Part shown: piece after piece, positions 47,385 through 59,764 of the stretch | Layout of the letters: each line of letters opens with the position of its first letter | Numbering within the stretch: position 1 is the first letter of the stretch | Assembly: GCA_963556145.1 (NCBI GenBank) | Contig: OY744464.1 | Span: 3,038,001 to 3,102,000 of the forward strand | Direction: 5' to 3' | DNA: 64,000 nt | Source of the DNA: Hygrocybe punicea | Taxonomy: Eukaryota > Basidiomycota > Agaricomycetes > Agaricales > Hygrophoraceae | Translations under genes and position numbers: made by a program | The notes under the pieces: model-generated | Database searches by the model: none | The model's input: only the letters and a program-made list of their open reading frames with translations | Told to the model about the DNA's origin: nothing

Positions 47385-50300
47385 ATGCTTAAGATGGCTT
47401 CCTGGTCTCCCCCTCCCCCGCGTCGTTCACGTTCGCGTTCTCCTCGTGGCACTTATCCCATGAGAACACACTTCGATCCTGCTTACATCCAAGATCCTTA
47501 CCGTGCAGATTGGGATGTCTATGACAGGGACAGAGCATGGGCGAATTATGAAAGGGAGCGAGCTGCTTACGACTACAGCCGTCGTGGAAGGAGCCGAAGC
47601 CCACCCCCTCTTGATGAAAGTATGTAACACTCGTTTGTCTTGTATCGCACTCACCAATCTATTTCTAGACCGCAAACGACGCAGATCCTTGTCCCCGTAT
47701 GAAAGAGACAGGTATGACCCAAGACCTCGGTATAACGATGACTACGGTTTGTTTCTGGCGGCTCACAGTCGACAGTAACTCGACTGACATCGCCAACATA
47801 GATGCGCACTCACGCACATACGGATATTCGTCACCTCGTCGCTGCCAATACCCGGTACCTTTTCCTAATTCACGACGTGCACCACCGGATCCCCACACCT
47901 TCGACTATCCGGCGTCGTTGAAGCAATACGCTGAATGGTTCCGCTACTATTATCCCCAACAGGCCATTGAAGAGGATAACGCAGATAAGGCGGCAGAGCA
48001 GGAGGCTGGTGATGGCTCAAAGCCTCGAAATGGCATCAAGGCTAGATGGGAGAAGTACAAGAAAGAATTTTCTGCCACCCAGGTCAGCACTGTCTAATGT
48101 TTTCTTCACTTCAATGCAGTTGAGAGTGTTGAGCTGAATACTGTATTGTAGCTCCAAACGATGTTTGAACATCATAGGAAATCTCCTTGGTTTGCCGAAA
48201 AGTACAGTCCGGAGCTGCAGAGCTTACGGGCCAGGGTAAGGATGGATGGATGGAAGGGTCATATCGATTCTTTTATCTTCGATCTTGAAGCTGGCAAATT
48301 TGATCCCGACTCGACGGAATCGGTGTCGGAACCTGTCTTGCCCGCCAAAGACAACGCAATGAACGGGGACAATGTGCCGACAGATATCAATGGTATGACG
48401 GTCCCTGCGGAAGAACCGAAAACCGGCGCGGGTGACGAGGAGATGCAGTTCAATATGGACGCCGAGGAAGAAGGTGGTGATAATGATGTCAACAGGGCTG
48501 AAGCCAACGGCAGGTCTTCTGTGGACACTAAGCGTGTCAACCGCGGCGAAGAAATCTCTGTCATGCCTGAAGGTAATCAAGTTATGATTCGTACCATCCC
48601 TCCCGACATTGGCCGTGTTAAGCTGGAAGGGGTGCGTTATCGAAGACTTCATCTATGACATTTCTCAGTCTTTACCTTATCACTTGTCAGGCTTGTAGGA
48701 AAGTGCCAGGCTTCATGTACCTGGCTCTAGGCGACCCTCTGCAAAAAAGAAATTATTATCGTGCCGGTTGGCTCCAATTTCGCGACGATGCCGATATGTC
48801 AGTTGTTATGGCAGAGCTCTCTGAGAAGAAGGTGCGCCTAGATGCTGTGTTATTATGACGTTTCCCTATATTCTCGAGTCCAGATCGAAGGCTTCAAATT
48901 GCATGTCACGCATAATGTTCGACCTTTCGTCAACAGGGTTCGCTATACGCCAGAGGTTGCTAGCAAGCCGGATAGACTGGTGAAGGACCTTGCTAACGTG
49001 AAAATTCTGGCAAGCATTTTAGAAGATGAAGCGGCTTCCCTTCGCAATCTGAAAGTGAAGATCGATGCATTGCCTGACGAGGGTGTAGGTGACAAAGATT
49101 CTATTACGGCGAACATCAATGGGCCTCCTGACGGTGTGGGTGACGATGTCGATCCTGAACCTAAGGAGAATGGCAGCGATGCCGTGGAACGGCGAATCGA
49201 GAAGGTCATGTCTGATCTTCGTGATCAAGGTCTGTTGGACGAGAAGGCCTACGAACTAAGGAAGGTAAGAGTGATGGTTCCTCCCTCTCCTCCCATCATT
49301 ATATTCAAAAATTTCTTCTTAGACGGAGATCTCGCTGGACTTTTATCTGGCTTATATTCGGGCTGCGTTTCACACATGCTACTATTGCGCCATTGTATCC
49401 GATCACCTTGAGGAATTGCAACGTAAATGTTTGAAACACGCAAGGAAGCCGTTATCGAAAATGCTACTTGAGGAGGTGAAGGCAGCAGAAGCTGAGAAAG
49501 AGAAGAAACTCAACGGGGACGACAAGGAACTGGAGAAGGATAACATAATCAAGGATAAATTGAATGATACCAGAGACCATAAGCGACACGGTGCGTTTCC
49601 GACTTTCATTCTTGATCTGAGCTTATTCGAGGTCGATCATTGCAAGATGAACGTTGGCTGGAGTGGCTTGATTCAAAAATTGCGGTGTTGATTAACCGGA
49701 ACGGTGTCGATCCGCGTGATTATGGTGGCAAAAGCTATGACGAGTACGTTGAAGAAGCAGATTTTTCAGTCGTGACGTTGATGACATTGCAGAGAGCTGA
49801 CCAAAGCTGTTGAACCTTACATGAAGCAAGAAGATGAAGGCAAGTTCAGATGCAAAACTTGTCAAAAGCTCTTCAAGGCTACGTCCTTTGTCGAGAAACA
49901 TATTGCGAATAAACATCCTGAATTAGTCCGATTTCTTGAGGAGGTAAAGCAACCAACCATTTTCATGACACTTTGCATTGCTAAGCGTTGTGATGCTTAG
50001 ATTCCGTATTTCAACAACTTTGCCCTCGATCCACATCGTATCCAACCCTTCTCTCATCCTCCTCTGTCTGTCGGAAACAGTCAAGCCCCGCCCCCGCAAG
50101 CGTATGGCATTCAAGGGCCGGCGCCTTACCATAGTACTGGCGAATATGGCCGGCCTGTTTCTCAATATGGTCCTTATCCACCGAATTACCCTCCTTATTC
50201 TAACGGTGGTTACTGGGACCACTATGGGTACCAATATGGTATGCCATCGTATCCTGCTCCACCACTTCCTCCCCGAAGAGATGAAGCCACGACAGCGCGA

Positions 50301-50585
50301 CGTCTCAGTGATCGTATAAGTGGATATGCTCCTGGATTCGATCAAACTACGGAACCTCCCATTGTGCCTGCAGCAGCCGGACTCCCACCTAAACCTATTG
50401 CCACTCTCGAGCCCGGCCCTGGCAGCAGACGTGGTGGACGTGGAGGAATTGGGGGTAGTAACGGAGGGCCGCCTCCGCCTCCACCTCCCGATGTGAAGGA
50501 AGACCCTCGGGCTGCTGCTGGGAAGAAGGTCAGCTACCATGATATGGATTTGGTGGCAGAGGGGGACGTGGAGTTGACGTATTGA
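47385..50585 (+). CDS. ARS2: ARS2/SERRATE zinc-finger protein
   Basis: ARS2 couples the cap-binding complex to RNA processing or decay. Order along the protein: Arg/Ser/Pro-rich N-terminus (PPPRRSRSRSPRGTYPM), the SERRATE/Ars2 N-terminal domain (PASLKQYAEWFRYYYPQQ, LQTMFEHHRKSPWFAEKYSP, GHIDSFIFDLEAGKFDPDS), an acidic insert, an RRM-like middle (NQVMIRTIPPDIGRVKLEG, RAGWLQFRDDADMSVVM), a helical block with EWLDSKIAVLINRNGVDPRD, then one C2H2 finger CKTCQKLFKATSFVEKHIANKH and a Pro/Gly/Tyr-rich tail ending YHDMDLVAEGDVELTY. About ten exons. ATG 47394 is an alternative start three codons in. Confidence 0.92.
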
Positions 50586-50799
50586 GTTTTATTCTGCTCT
50601 TGGATTTTTAATTATTTGGCGTAATGGTCGCTATACATCTCATCTGCAAGTAGTGTAAGTAGTCCCCCCCAAAAAATAACAACTTTTTATTAAACTTTAT
50701 CTGCTGCGGAGCGATCTGGCAGCATATCGTTTTCACAAATTCGCTCTTGTCTGGTACTTAATAGGTAACAACTTGAACAGCAGGGCGACCAACGCCCAA

Positions 50800-53700
50800 A
50801 TGAGTGGCGATAAACCCCTCTCATTGTGCGTTCAACCACTCACTGCGCATGATGGCGAGGGAGAATTTGGTTTGGTCCAGGATACCGTCGTGGTCGCTTT
50901 GCCTCCTAGCAGTAAATTCGGTTTCGCCTGGCCAACAGATCCTTACATACAACGACTACAGTCCCCTGAGCACCCCTTGAGGCGACTCAGCTCCTCCGGA
51001 AGGGGTAGTGAATCCTCAATGGACGAATCATTATCTCCAACGAGTTCCCCAACGAATCGGTCGAATGTAACCCTCAACGTCCAGATGGAGTCGCCAACAG
51101 CTGCCTTCATCAGTCAACCGCCGCCGTCTCGTGCCTCTTCCAAGCCTCTCCCGCACCAGCTCAGCTACCTACAGAATCCTTGCAGAGTTCCGTCTTCCGC
51201 GCCGTCACCAGATCCTTCGCCGGAGTGCCCGGAGATTTCACAGTTTTGGGAGCTTTCGTTGGAACTAGCGGACTCAGTGCAGACGGTAGTCCAGACTTTA
51301 CTCCAAATATCGCCTCCTCAAGTCCTAGATCCAGCGAAAGAACAGCTTTCGGCATGTTCAGTATCTTTTCCAACCTCTTCGATGTCTGCCCTGTTCACCT
51401 CCATGAAAAGCCTCAACTACATGTCTGCCAATATGGCAACATTTTGCACAGAAGCGCTAAAGGCACAAAGGATTGGCAGGAAAACCTTCGACCTACCGTT
51501 TGGAACCCCGTGCCACGAGCCCAACGACTTTGATATTGGAGAGTTGCTGCAGAGTGTCGGTGATGCTTTGAGTGGGGCAGCAGCCTACGCCGGTGTCGAT
51601 ATCATTCTTTACCACGGGGATGTTGGAATCAGGCACGTCGCTGTCAGAGGTGATGAGAGCGGCATTACTTATGCTTTGTCGCATGTGAGTATCATCTTAA
51701 TCCACAAGGGTTTTCTTCTCACTTGTCATCAGATAGTTCGGCAAGTCATCGACGTAGCACGTCGAGGTGACTCCATTGAGATTGGACTATTTATCACTCC
51801 CACCTCCCCCAAACCTCAGAATGCGTCCTTATTGTTAGATACTGACAGTCCACGTTCTGATAGCCGCTCATCGCCTTCGGAGCTGGACGGGCGATTGCGG
51901 TGTATTTTCCAAATCTCTCATAATTTTTTCACGTCGGAAACTGGAGAATCCTCCCAAGAATCACCCTCCCCGTCCCGACCGCCGCCAACGATCCATTCAC
52001 TTTTACTTCAACGTTTACTTCGCCACCTTGGTGCTTCTTTGACCTCAGATTTGCCGCCCAAGACATTCCCAGTCGGGCGTGTATGTGAATTGACGCTTAC
52101 ACTGGATCATGGGTCACAGTCTGCTATCACCACTCCTCCGGTACCGGCCTCTGACGGTACTCAAACCCCATTGCCGTCAGACCTACCGATTGCGGATGAA
52201 CCAACCATGGAGGAGCTGATCCAATTCACGGAAACATTACGGGGGAAGAAAGCCACTTTATTTGCGAGCGCAAGAGGTTATTTTGCCCACCACCTCACAA
52301 GTTACCTGACTGCCTGGGGTTTGGACGTTAGCCATGCGTCCGGCGAAGCAGGGGCAGAAGGAAGCACGACTCCGGCCGAAGCATCACCTGTTGGAATTGA
52401 TCATCGGGCAAATACCGCGAGACCCCTCCTCTCATCTCATGGAGCCGGCGATGTTTTCACCGCTGGACTGTCATCTTCCAGCATTGAAGCGTTACCTCAA
52501 TCCTCTCAATCTATGTCATTCGTACTGATTGATGACGATGTTGCTGTTCTTCGCGAACGTCTGCAAGCCTTTCATGCAGAACAACCCCATCAATTTAGCC
52601 TAGATTTACGGAGACAAACGTCCTCAACCATCCATCGGCCCCGAACATTACCTCAGGTTACTCGCGCCGGCCAGACCCATACCTCACCATCGTCCGTCGT
52701 CTTCATTCATTTCACAAGCTTGGCAAACTACAAGTTAATCAAGGACATCGTTCACTCAAACTTGTCGTCGTACGCAGGCTCCCCGACCATGGTTCCTGAG
52801 ATTATGATCATTCTAAAACCTGCAGGTCCGCGAAGGTTTCTCACAGCATTATACACCGCTGTTACTAAGCCAACGTTGGACCCATACTTTGCACCCATTG
52901 CAACGTCACCTACCAGTCCGGGCTCGCATGTTAGGAATTCTTTCTTTAACTTCCATAGCGGTCTGAGATCCCCAACAAACAGGCCCCCTGGGTCTCGGGC
53001 TAATTCAGATCGTTCCACTCGTTCTGGTACAGGAGATCATGTTGGAATTCCACTACCGTCGCCATTAGGTATTTCCGATGGGAAGGAGTATTTTCCGGAA
53101 GGCACTGCCAAACTCGGTACCTCACCGTCTTCAGGACTTGTGATACAAAGTCCAGATGGTCAACCCGCTGGGATATTCTTTCATCCCAGGGCGAAAAACT
53201 CACGAAATCTGCCCACCAGTTTGTCCATGGAGAGAGACAAAGGGCAACTTTTAGTACCATCCGAGCGTAGAGGGCCTATTTCGCGCCAACCTTCCGATAT
53301 CGAGGCGATGTCCACCGATGGGAATATCATATTCTCCAGTCTGGCTTCCCCTCAATTGGGGTCAGACATTCAGGAGTCGCGGGGAGATCACGGTTCGTCC
53401 TCACCTACTCGTGGGCATGGGGACAGAAGACCCAGTCTGAACGAAGTCGCGCCTGTTGGTTCTCCGCAAATACCGACGCAATCCTTTCGCCATAGGTTAG
53501 GTTCTCTGGAGAATATCACACGCAAAGTTTCTTCCCCTCCCCCGTCGCCTCTGAGGGAAGGGACGGCTACGCCAGGCGCACTCCAGCGTAGACCCGCCGC
53601 GAAACTCCCTATGGATAAGCTCTCAGCCATGCAGTCAAGTCCAACCAAGCAAGGGAAAGGGCATGCCGATGCGAATATCGTTCCACCTATTAGCGTCCTG

Positions 53701-54875
53701 ATCGTCGATGGTGAGCATATGTGCGATGCACTGATATGTAATAAAATGGCCAACGTGATAATCCCAGATAATCCCATCAACCAAACCATTCTTTCAACTT
53801 TCATGAAAAAGAAGCAAATAAAATACGACGTGGCTAAGAATGGTCAAGAAGCTGTGCAAAAATGGCGCACTGGAGGGTTTCATCTTATTCTGGTGAATTT
53901 CGAAAATAACTTGAAGGCCTGTGCATAACTGAATTTCATATCAAGATGGACATACAAATGCCTGTGATGGACGGCATTCAGGCGACAAAAGAGATACGAC
54001 GTGCGGAAAAGGAAAATGCTCTCGCAGGCTACCCTCCATTAAGTCCCCAGAGTGAGAATGAGAGAGTACACGCGGATACGAGCTCCCAGGAAGGGCGGTC
54101 GTTGGCATCACCGTATCGGTCTTCAGTCATTATTGTTGCCCTCACGGCATCTTCACTCCAAAGCGATCGCGTTGCTGCACTCGCTGCTGGGTGCAACGAT
54201 TTCTTAACCAAGCCGGTGTCTCTTCTTTGGTTGAACAACAAGATTATTGAGTGGGGTTCCATCAAAGCGTTGCAGATGTGGGCGGACGTTCGACCAGACG
54301 TCGTGAAGAGCGTGTCAAGCGGTCAGGTCGCCCAAGCCCGGAGTGTTGCGGAACGATTACATGTACCTCAGGGTCGTAGTACTCCATCACCCAGCCGTGC
54401 ATCGGCGGGACCCAACACTGTGCCGCCGATTTCCATGAGTCCCTTGACCGCACCGTCGACCAATGCTGGTCCAACGTCCATGGCCTCACCTGCATTCTGG
54501 ACTCCTACACAGTCTCCTGCCACCTTTTGGAGCCAATCAGCTCTGGTTGCGAGCACCAAGTCCCAACCATCCACTAACATCTTGAAGACTCGTCTCAGAG
54601 GTTAGTCCCCGCTTACTTCGCTGGTTGAAGAATGAAGTTAACATACTCGAAAATGTGCAGAAGTTGATGGTGCGTATATTTGAACCATTGTTTTTCCAGA
54701 TTGACTAGTTTTGCAGCAGCAGCAGCCCCCAATGCCAAGTCTATCGCGGGAGCTCCCTCTGGTATTTCAACATATCTTCATTTTTTTTTTTTCAAATCTC
54801 ACGCCATGGCTAGATGACAAGCCTACTGAATTAACGCCCACTGTGCCCGCAGGACAACATACTCATCCACAATGA
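50800..54875 (+). CDS. SSK1: SSK1-type response regulator of the HOG pathway
   Basis: The protein takes a phosphate from a histidine phosphotransfer protein and controls the MAPKKK above Hog1. A long Ser/Pro-rich N-terminus with some folded parts (FDIGELLQSVGDALSGAAAY, ATLFASARGYFAHHLTSYL) precedes a receiver domain near the C-terminus: ISVLIVDDNPINQTILSTFM, GFHLILMDIQMPVMDG with the phospho-acceptor Asp, IIVALTAS, and GCNDFLTKPVSLLWLNNKII with the conserved Lys. Introns fall inside the receiver: one splits the second Asp codon of VDDNP (53711-53769), another sits before MDIQMP. Three small 3' exons, joined at 54719 and 54813, give the end GQHTHPQ. Confidence 0.92.
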
Positions 54876-55227
54876 CGGTTCTGGGTAACCTTCGGAACTC
54901 TCGCATGTCTGATCTATGCTATCTGGAGGTTGCCAAGTTTCTCCTCAGGTTTTTTGGTGGACTTTGTAGTTGGATTTCTTTGGGGTTTGGATGGCGAATA
55001 GATCGGTATGATATTGCGTAGAATTCACAGCAGGGTCGCATGTACTTAGTATAGTGGTTTACAATGGCATTGTTTTGTAGGGTTTAGGCACAATTTCAAA
55101 CCTTATAGCTTCGACTCCGATTTTGAACTCAGCGTTGCGGTTAATCGGACCTCGTTGACCTTTTTCAGTTTCAACTCTTCCTCTTGGTCAAACTTGTTTG
55201 CTTCGTTTGAACTCAACTTTCCTTCAA
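54876..55227. other. Intergenic, tandem genes
   Basis: About 350 bases: the trailer of SSK1 and the promoter of the JmjC gene. T-rich runs occur near 55160. No other feature is seen. Confidence 0.5.
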
Positions 55228-58200
55228 ATGAATGGCCTGAACGACAAGAAGACTGCCATAAGCCAGCTTCTCAATCCTGAAGCCTCTTCCTTCGACCCTG
55301 GTCCGTCGGTATTAGTCTCCGCGCAACCTCAGCATGACCAGCACCCATATCCAGGTGCTTATAATCATGCATCATCTTTTCATCTTCGGGCCGCCAGTTG
55401 GGATCAAGTCCAAGATCCTAATAAGCGAGGCCTTGATAACGCCGCAGCCTCAGCCCGAGCCTACCACCATCCCATGGACCAAACTGTATTCTATGGAGAG
55501 CATACCTCTCGGGCTCCCAGACCACGACCAGGTGATCCAAATAATTTTGGCATGGATGGCCCGGTATGGGCTCCCGCACATGAAATTGCCAACATGGCAT
55601 ACGGTGCCCCTGTAATTTCACCTATGTACTCCGACGAACGCACAGGTACATCCATTCCATACCTTCTTGTACTCCCTGTTGACAACAGTCATCCAGCGCT
55701 TTCGGGTGATTTCGTCCCTAGTAGTCTGTACTTTCGCCCTGGCTCCCTGGGTATGACTTATTCATTAACTTACCAGATCACTACAATCCGTGCTATCAAG
55801 ACCCAGGACAATCAAATATGACTGCAACAAGTGCTTACTCTTGGTCCATCTTGGGCTTGTCTGATTCTGACGATCTGTTATATTAGCTTGGCAGATGACT
55901 GAAAGAGCTTCTGTTCGACTCGCAGCACGAGAAACGGCACCAGAACAGTTACCTCACCCACGATACCATGGGTCTCCGGTTTACTACCCTCCCGTCAACA
56001 TGGCCTTCGGTGCTATTCCTTTCCATCCTCCGCTTCAGGCACAGAAGCGACCCCCGGAGGCTATCGAGGATATTCCGGCACCCAAAGCAAAGAAAGCAAA
56101 AACGAAGACAAAAGCGACATCAGATGGGACTGCCAGTGCGTATGCTGAAATCCGCCTTTTTTTCTGCTGATTAACGCTTTACGATTGATAGGTTCATCAA
56201 AGCGGGGATATAATGCCAAAAAACGCAGTGAAGCTGCTCAGATTGCAGCCCAGAATGGTATGCTACGTGTGATTTTTTCGTGAAACTTTACCCTAATCCT
56301 ATTTTCATATTTGTTTTTCAGCGCAACTGATGCCAACTGTATCATACACGCAAGTGCCCCCCGAGAAAGGAAAAGAACAGGCCGCTGACGGTACCGATCT
56401 CCATGCCACTTCTTGTCTTGGTCTAACTTGCTTCCAACAGCGCGAATGAGAATTGTTTCTGACGATGGTGCTCAACTTCCAGGAGCAGAAGCGTCCGGGC
56501 CTTTACACCCTGAACTTCAATTTGCTCGGTGCATGTCAAATCGTTACAGGTCGGAACAATTTCCCCGCTGTGTATCTTGCACGCGTCGTTGGGCTGGGGA
56601 TACATGCCGTTTTCAAGGTATCCGCTTCTTTCTCAAGGATCCCCAGCGAAATATTGTTGGAATCAGTTTCGTGGAAACCCAAAAAGCCGATGCTCCGACC
56701 ATGAATTTTCCAAATAAGTGGAATGTGCCTCTTCAACATTATCACATCCAACGAACGAAGGTGAATATTCTGTTCACAAATCTTACCGTAAAATACTCAC
56801 GTAATGCAGAGAACAATTGCTAAAGCATTGTTACCAACTCTGGTGCAGGAGCATAAGCACCTTGATATGCCTGAAATCATCCGTAGGCCTCGGGAAAGTG
56901 AAGTTCGTGCAACGTGTGGTGAGTGCTGTCAACCTCGTGCAATCCATATGGTGTTGATGTGCTGTCAGATACATGCATGACTTCCATCTTCTCCAGCAGC
57001 TGGATGTGCAGATTGTGTGGCCGTGAAGCTTGCGCAGAATGTTTCGAACAAGTCAGGGAGCTCACCGAAGATCGTCCAGGAGCCCGACAAGCAGAAATAG
57101 CAGCCCTCCAAGCCAAAAGAGAGAGGCATGCTCACACGAATCCATTCTTCTTATCCTGCACCCGGCGAAACGAGCATCAAGCCAAAGACTTTTCGCCGAT
57201 GTCTCGATTTTGTAAAATCGAACTTTCACAAGCCATCGAAGAAATGCAAACTCTACTAGCTGCGCCGGATGTGCATCCCATGCCCGGTTATGGAGCAATC
57301 GACCCTACTTTAGATGGTCACGTCCTAGTGAATGATTCTTCAACACCAGCATCGTCTCCCACCAACCCACCAGAATTATGTGCAACAAATTCTACCACAG
57401 ATAGCACAGGCGTTTGTACCCCTTCCGACACGTCCTTCGCAACTTCTGCAACCCTAAAGTCCCCTTTAGAAGTCAACACCCAAATTGAGACGTCTATCAA
57501 CGGATCTAATACAGCTAGACGTCTTGGAGAAGTTGCGGGAGACCTTCCTTCCCATTTTACTCAGCGATTCACGGATGCGGAGCTCACAGACGACGTTTTT
57601 CGTCATGTTTGGGCCAAGGGGCGGCCCTTGGTTGTCACTGGGCTGTTGCATAAATTCCAGATCAAATGGACGCCAGAATACTTCATAGAGAAGTACAACG
57701 CTCAGTCTTGTCTTATTATCGAGTGCCAGACGGACTTGAACAAGCGTGTCACGGTTGGTGAATTCTTCTCCTGGTTCGGGAAATACGAAAACAGGAAGGA
57801 ATGTTGGAAGCTGAAGGTAGTTTCCATTACTTGTATTGTGGTGCAAATTAATCACCCTCGAAGGATTGGCCCCCTTCCACTGATTTCAAATTGGCGTTTC
57901 CCGAGTTGTACGAGGATTTTAGTAATGCTGTTCCTGTTCCGAACTGCGTCAGACGAGATGGTGTATTAAATATCGCGTCTCATTTCCCATCCAATACGGT
58001 GGCGCCTGATCTTGGTGAATACATTTTCCCTTGGCTTGCGTTTGCGAATTGATTGGTGTGCTGTCAGGGCCTAAAATGTACAACGCCTTGTACTCATTCC
58101 AAACTTCTGGTAGCAAAGGATCTACCAGATTACACATGGACATGGCGGATGCACTCAACATCATGACCTATGCCTCCGATGCCCCTGACGGTAGTCCGGG

Positions 58201-58668
58201 TTGCGCTGCCTGGGATCTATTCTGCGCTGATGATTCCGATAAAATCCGTCGATTCTTGCGCAAAAAGTTTCAGGGTTCTTTCCAAAACGATCCTATCCAT
58301 TCACAGCAATTTTACCTGGACTTTGATTTACGGAAAGAGCTCTATGATATCCACGGGGTGAAGAGTCATAGGGTGTATCAGAGACCAGGAGAAGCTGTTT
58401 TTATACCCGCGGGATGCGCGCACCAAGTGATTACTTGTTTCCCATCCATCCTTTGAAAACGTATCTGATGCAAAACCAGGTGGCTAATATGGCGGACTGC
58501 ATCAAAGTAGCAGTGGACTTTGTAAGTCCTGAGAATATCGCGCGGTGCGAGAAACTCACTCGCGAGTTCCGCGAGCAAAATCAGTCAATGGTGTGGAAGG
58601 AAGATGTCTTGCAGCTCCGAACGATGATGTGGTTTGCGTGGCTTTCATGCTGTCGTCAAGAAAGTTGA
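55228..58668 (+). CDS. JmjC-domain histone demethylase, KDM3/JMJD1-like
   Basis: About ten exons start at ATG 55228 (MNGLNDKKTAISQLLNPEAS). The N-terminal third is disordered and ends in a basic nuclear-signal-like stretch (PKAKKAKTKTKA). Next come a Cys-rich motif (RCVSCTRRWAGDTCRF) and a zinc-finger-like segment (WMCRLCGREACAECFEQV). The JmjC part runs from GRPLVVTGLLHKFQIKWTPE through MYNALYSFQTSGSKGSTRLH, with Fe(II)-binding His-x-Asp in LHMDMADALNIM, to RVYQRPGEAVFIPAGCAHQV with the second His. This layout is that of KDM3-type H3K9 demethylases. Activity on H3K9 is inferred. Confidence 0.88.
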
Positions 58669-59764
58669 AAGATACTTACTAGAAGAAGCAGATAACTGAC
58701 AATCTTTGTAACATAGTGCATTATTTAACTTGTGGAATATTTTCGATCTGCGAGCCTGAACTTAACTTGAAAGTCTTCTCTGAGGATGGGTACCACAATA
58801 AGGTTTTCCTGTTGTCCCCAGCCGCTCATCGATCATCTCTTGTTTGCATCACAGTTTTTTCGCTGAAGATTACCACAGTAGTCTAAGGCTTATACAACTG
58901 TACAAATGAAGTAGGATGTTATAATAATGCCTGGGCGGGTTGCGGGGGAACAAGATGGTCTCCAGAGCAAAGTCATTGGGCTGGAGCGGAGAACGTGGAC
59001 TGGAGAAGAACGGGGCGGCCGGAACGAGAGCGCAGGACAGCGTAGTAGTCTCACCGGCCCTCACTTTGATGGGTTCGCCAACAACTTGAGCTCGGTACAC
59101 ACTACCACTTGGATTTGTTCTTGGATGTAACCGCTTGAACCTCCAACCAAGGGTGGCGGGTCGTTTGGATGCACAGCGAATAGAAAATCGGGTAGGATAG
59201 GCACGAACTAGCATACTGTTACTGTACCTAGACGTGCAGCGCCAAGCCCAGAACAGGCCCCCGACAGCCTTGGTAATGTTCATGCAGATGTGATATTTCC
59301 TCGCGGATAGGCCCTGATGTTCGTTTGTGAAATTCAACTTTCGCTTGGGGGGATGCGACACTGGAAGCGGGAAAGGGTGACGAGTACAACTCGTTTTCAA
59401 GTTGACGCTCTTGGTCTGTCTGCTCTTCGGCCAATACTACGTCGTCGTCGTCGTCCTCATCACCGACTCCTCAGATGGGTTCCTCTCAAGCACTCACATG
59501 CGCCGTGGAATTCGTGAAGCCTTGTGTTGGTATAACTAGCGCGCGCTTTCTCGTTTCAAGTTGCCGCCGTTTGGCAACCGTAGGGTTTTTGCTGTGTTGT
59601 CATAGGCTTTACAGCTTGAGATCGACTACGGTTGACCACGCAGGACATCTGGCTCAGGTTAGACCGATTCCTCTACACGCAATTCGTTACCACCATCTTA
59701 GATAACATATTATTACAGAATCGGCGGCACAAGCAGAGAGCGACGTTAGGCACCTTCACTCCCA
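58669..59764. other. Intergenic with an unresolved minus-strand frame
   Basis: No gene could be completed here. On the minus strand 59228-59480 a frame reads GDEDDDDDVVLAEEQTDQER and continues to HLHEHYQG before a stop. Its composition is coding-like but no start codon or intron set fits. An overlapping minus frame (58870-59400) has no known motif. The stretch may hold a small unrecognised gene on the minus strand. Confidence 0.3.

Noticed and set aside
54814..54834. Early stop for the SSK1 gene (MTSLLN)
   Set aside because: Using the acceptor TTTTGCAG at 54719 keeps phase through both last introns and gives a longer, charged C-terminus ending at 54875.
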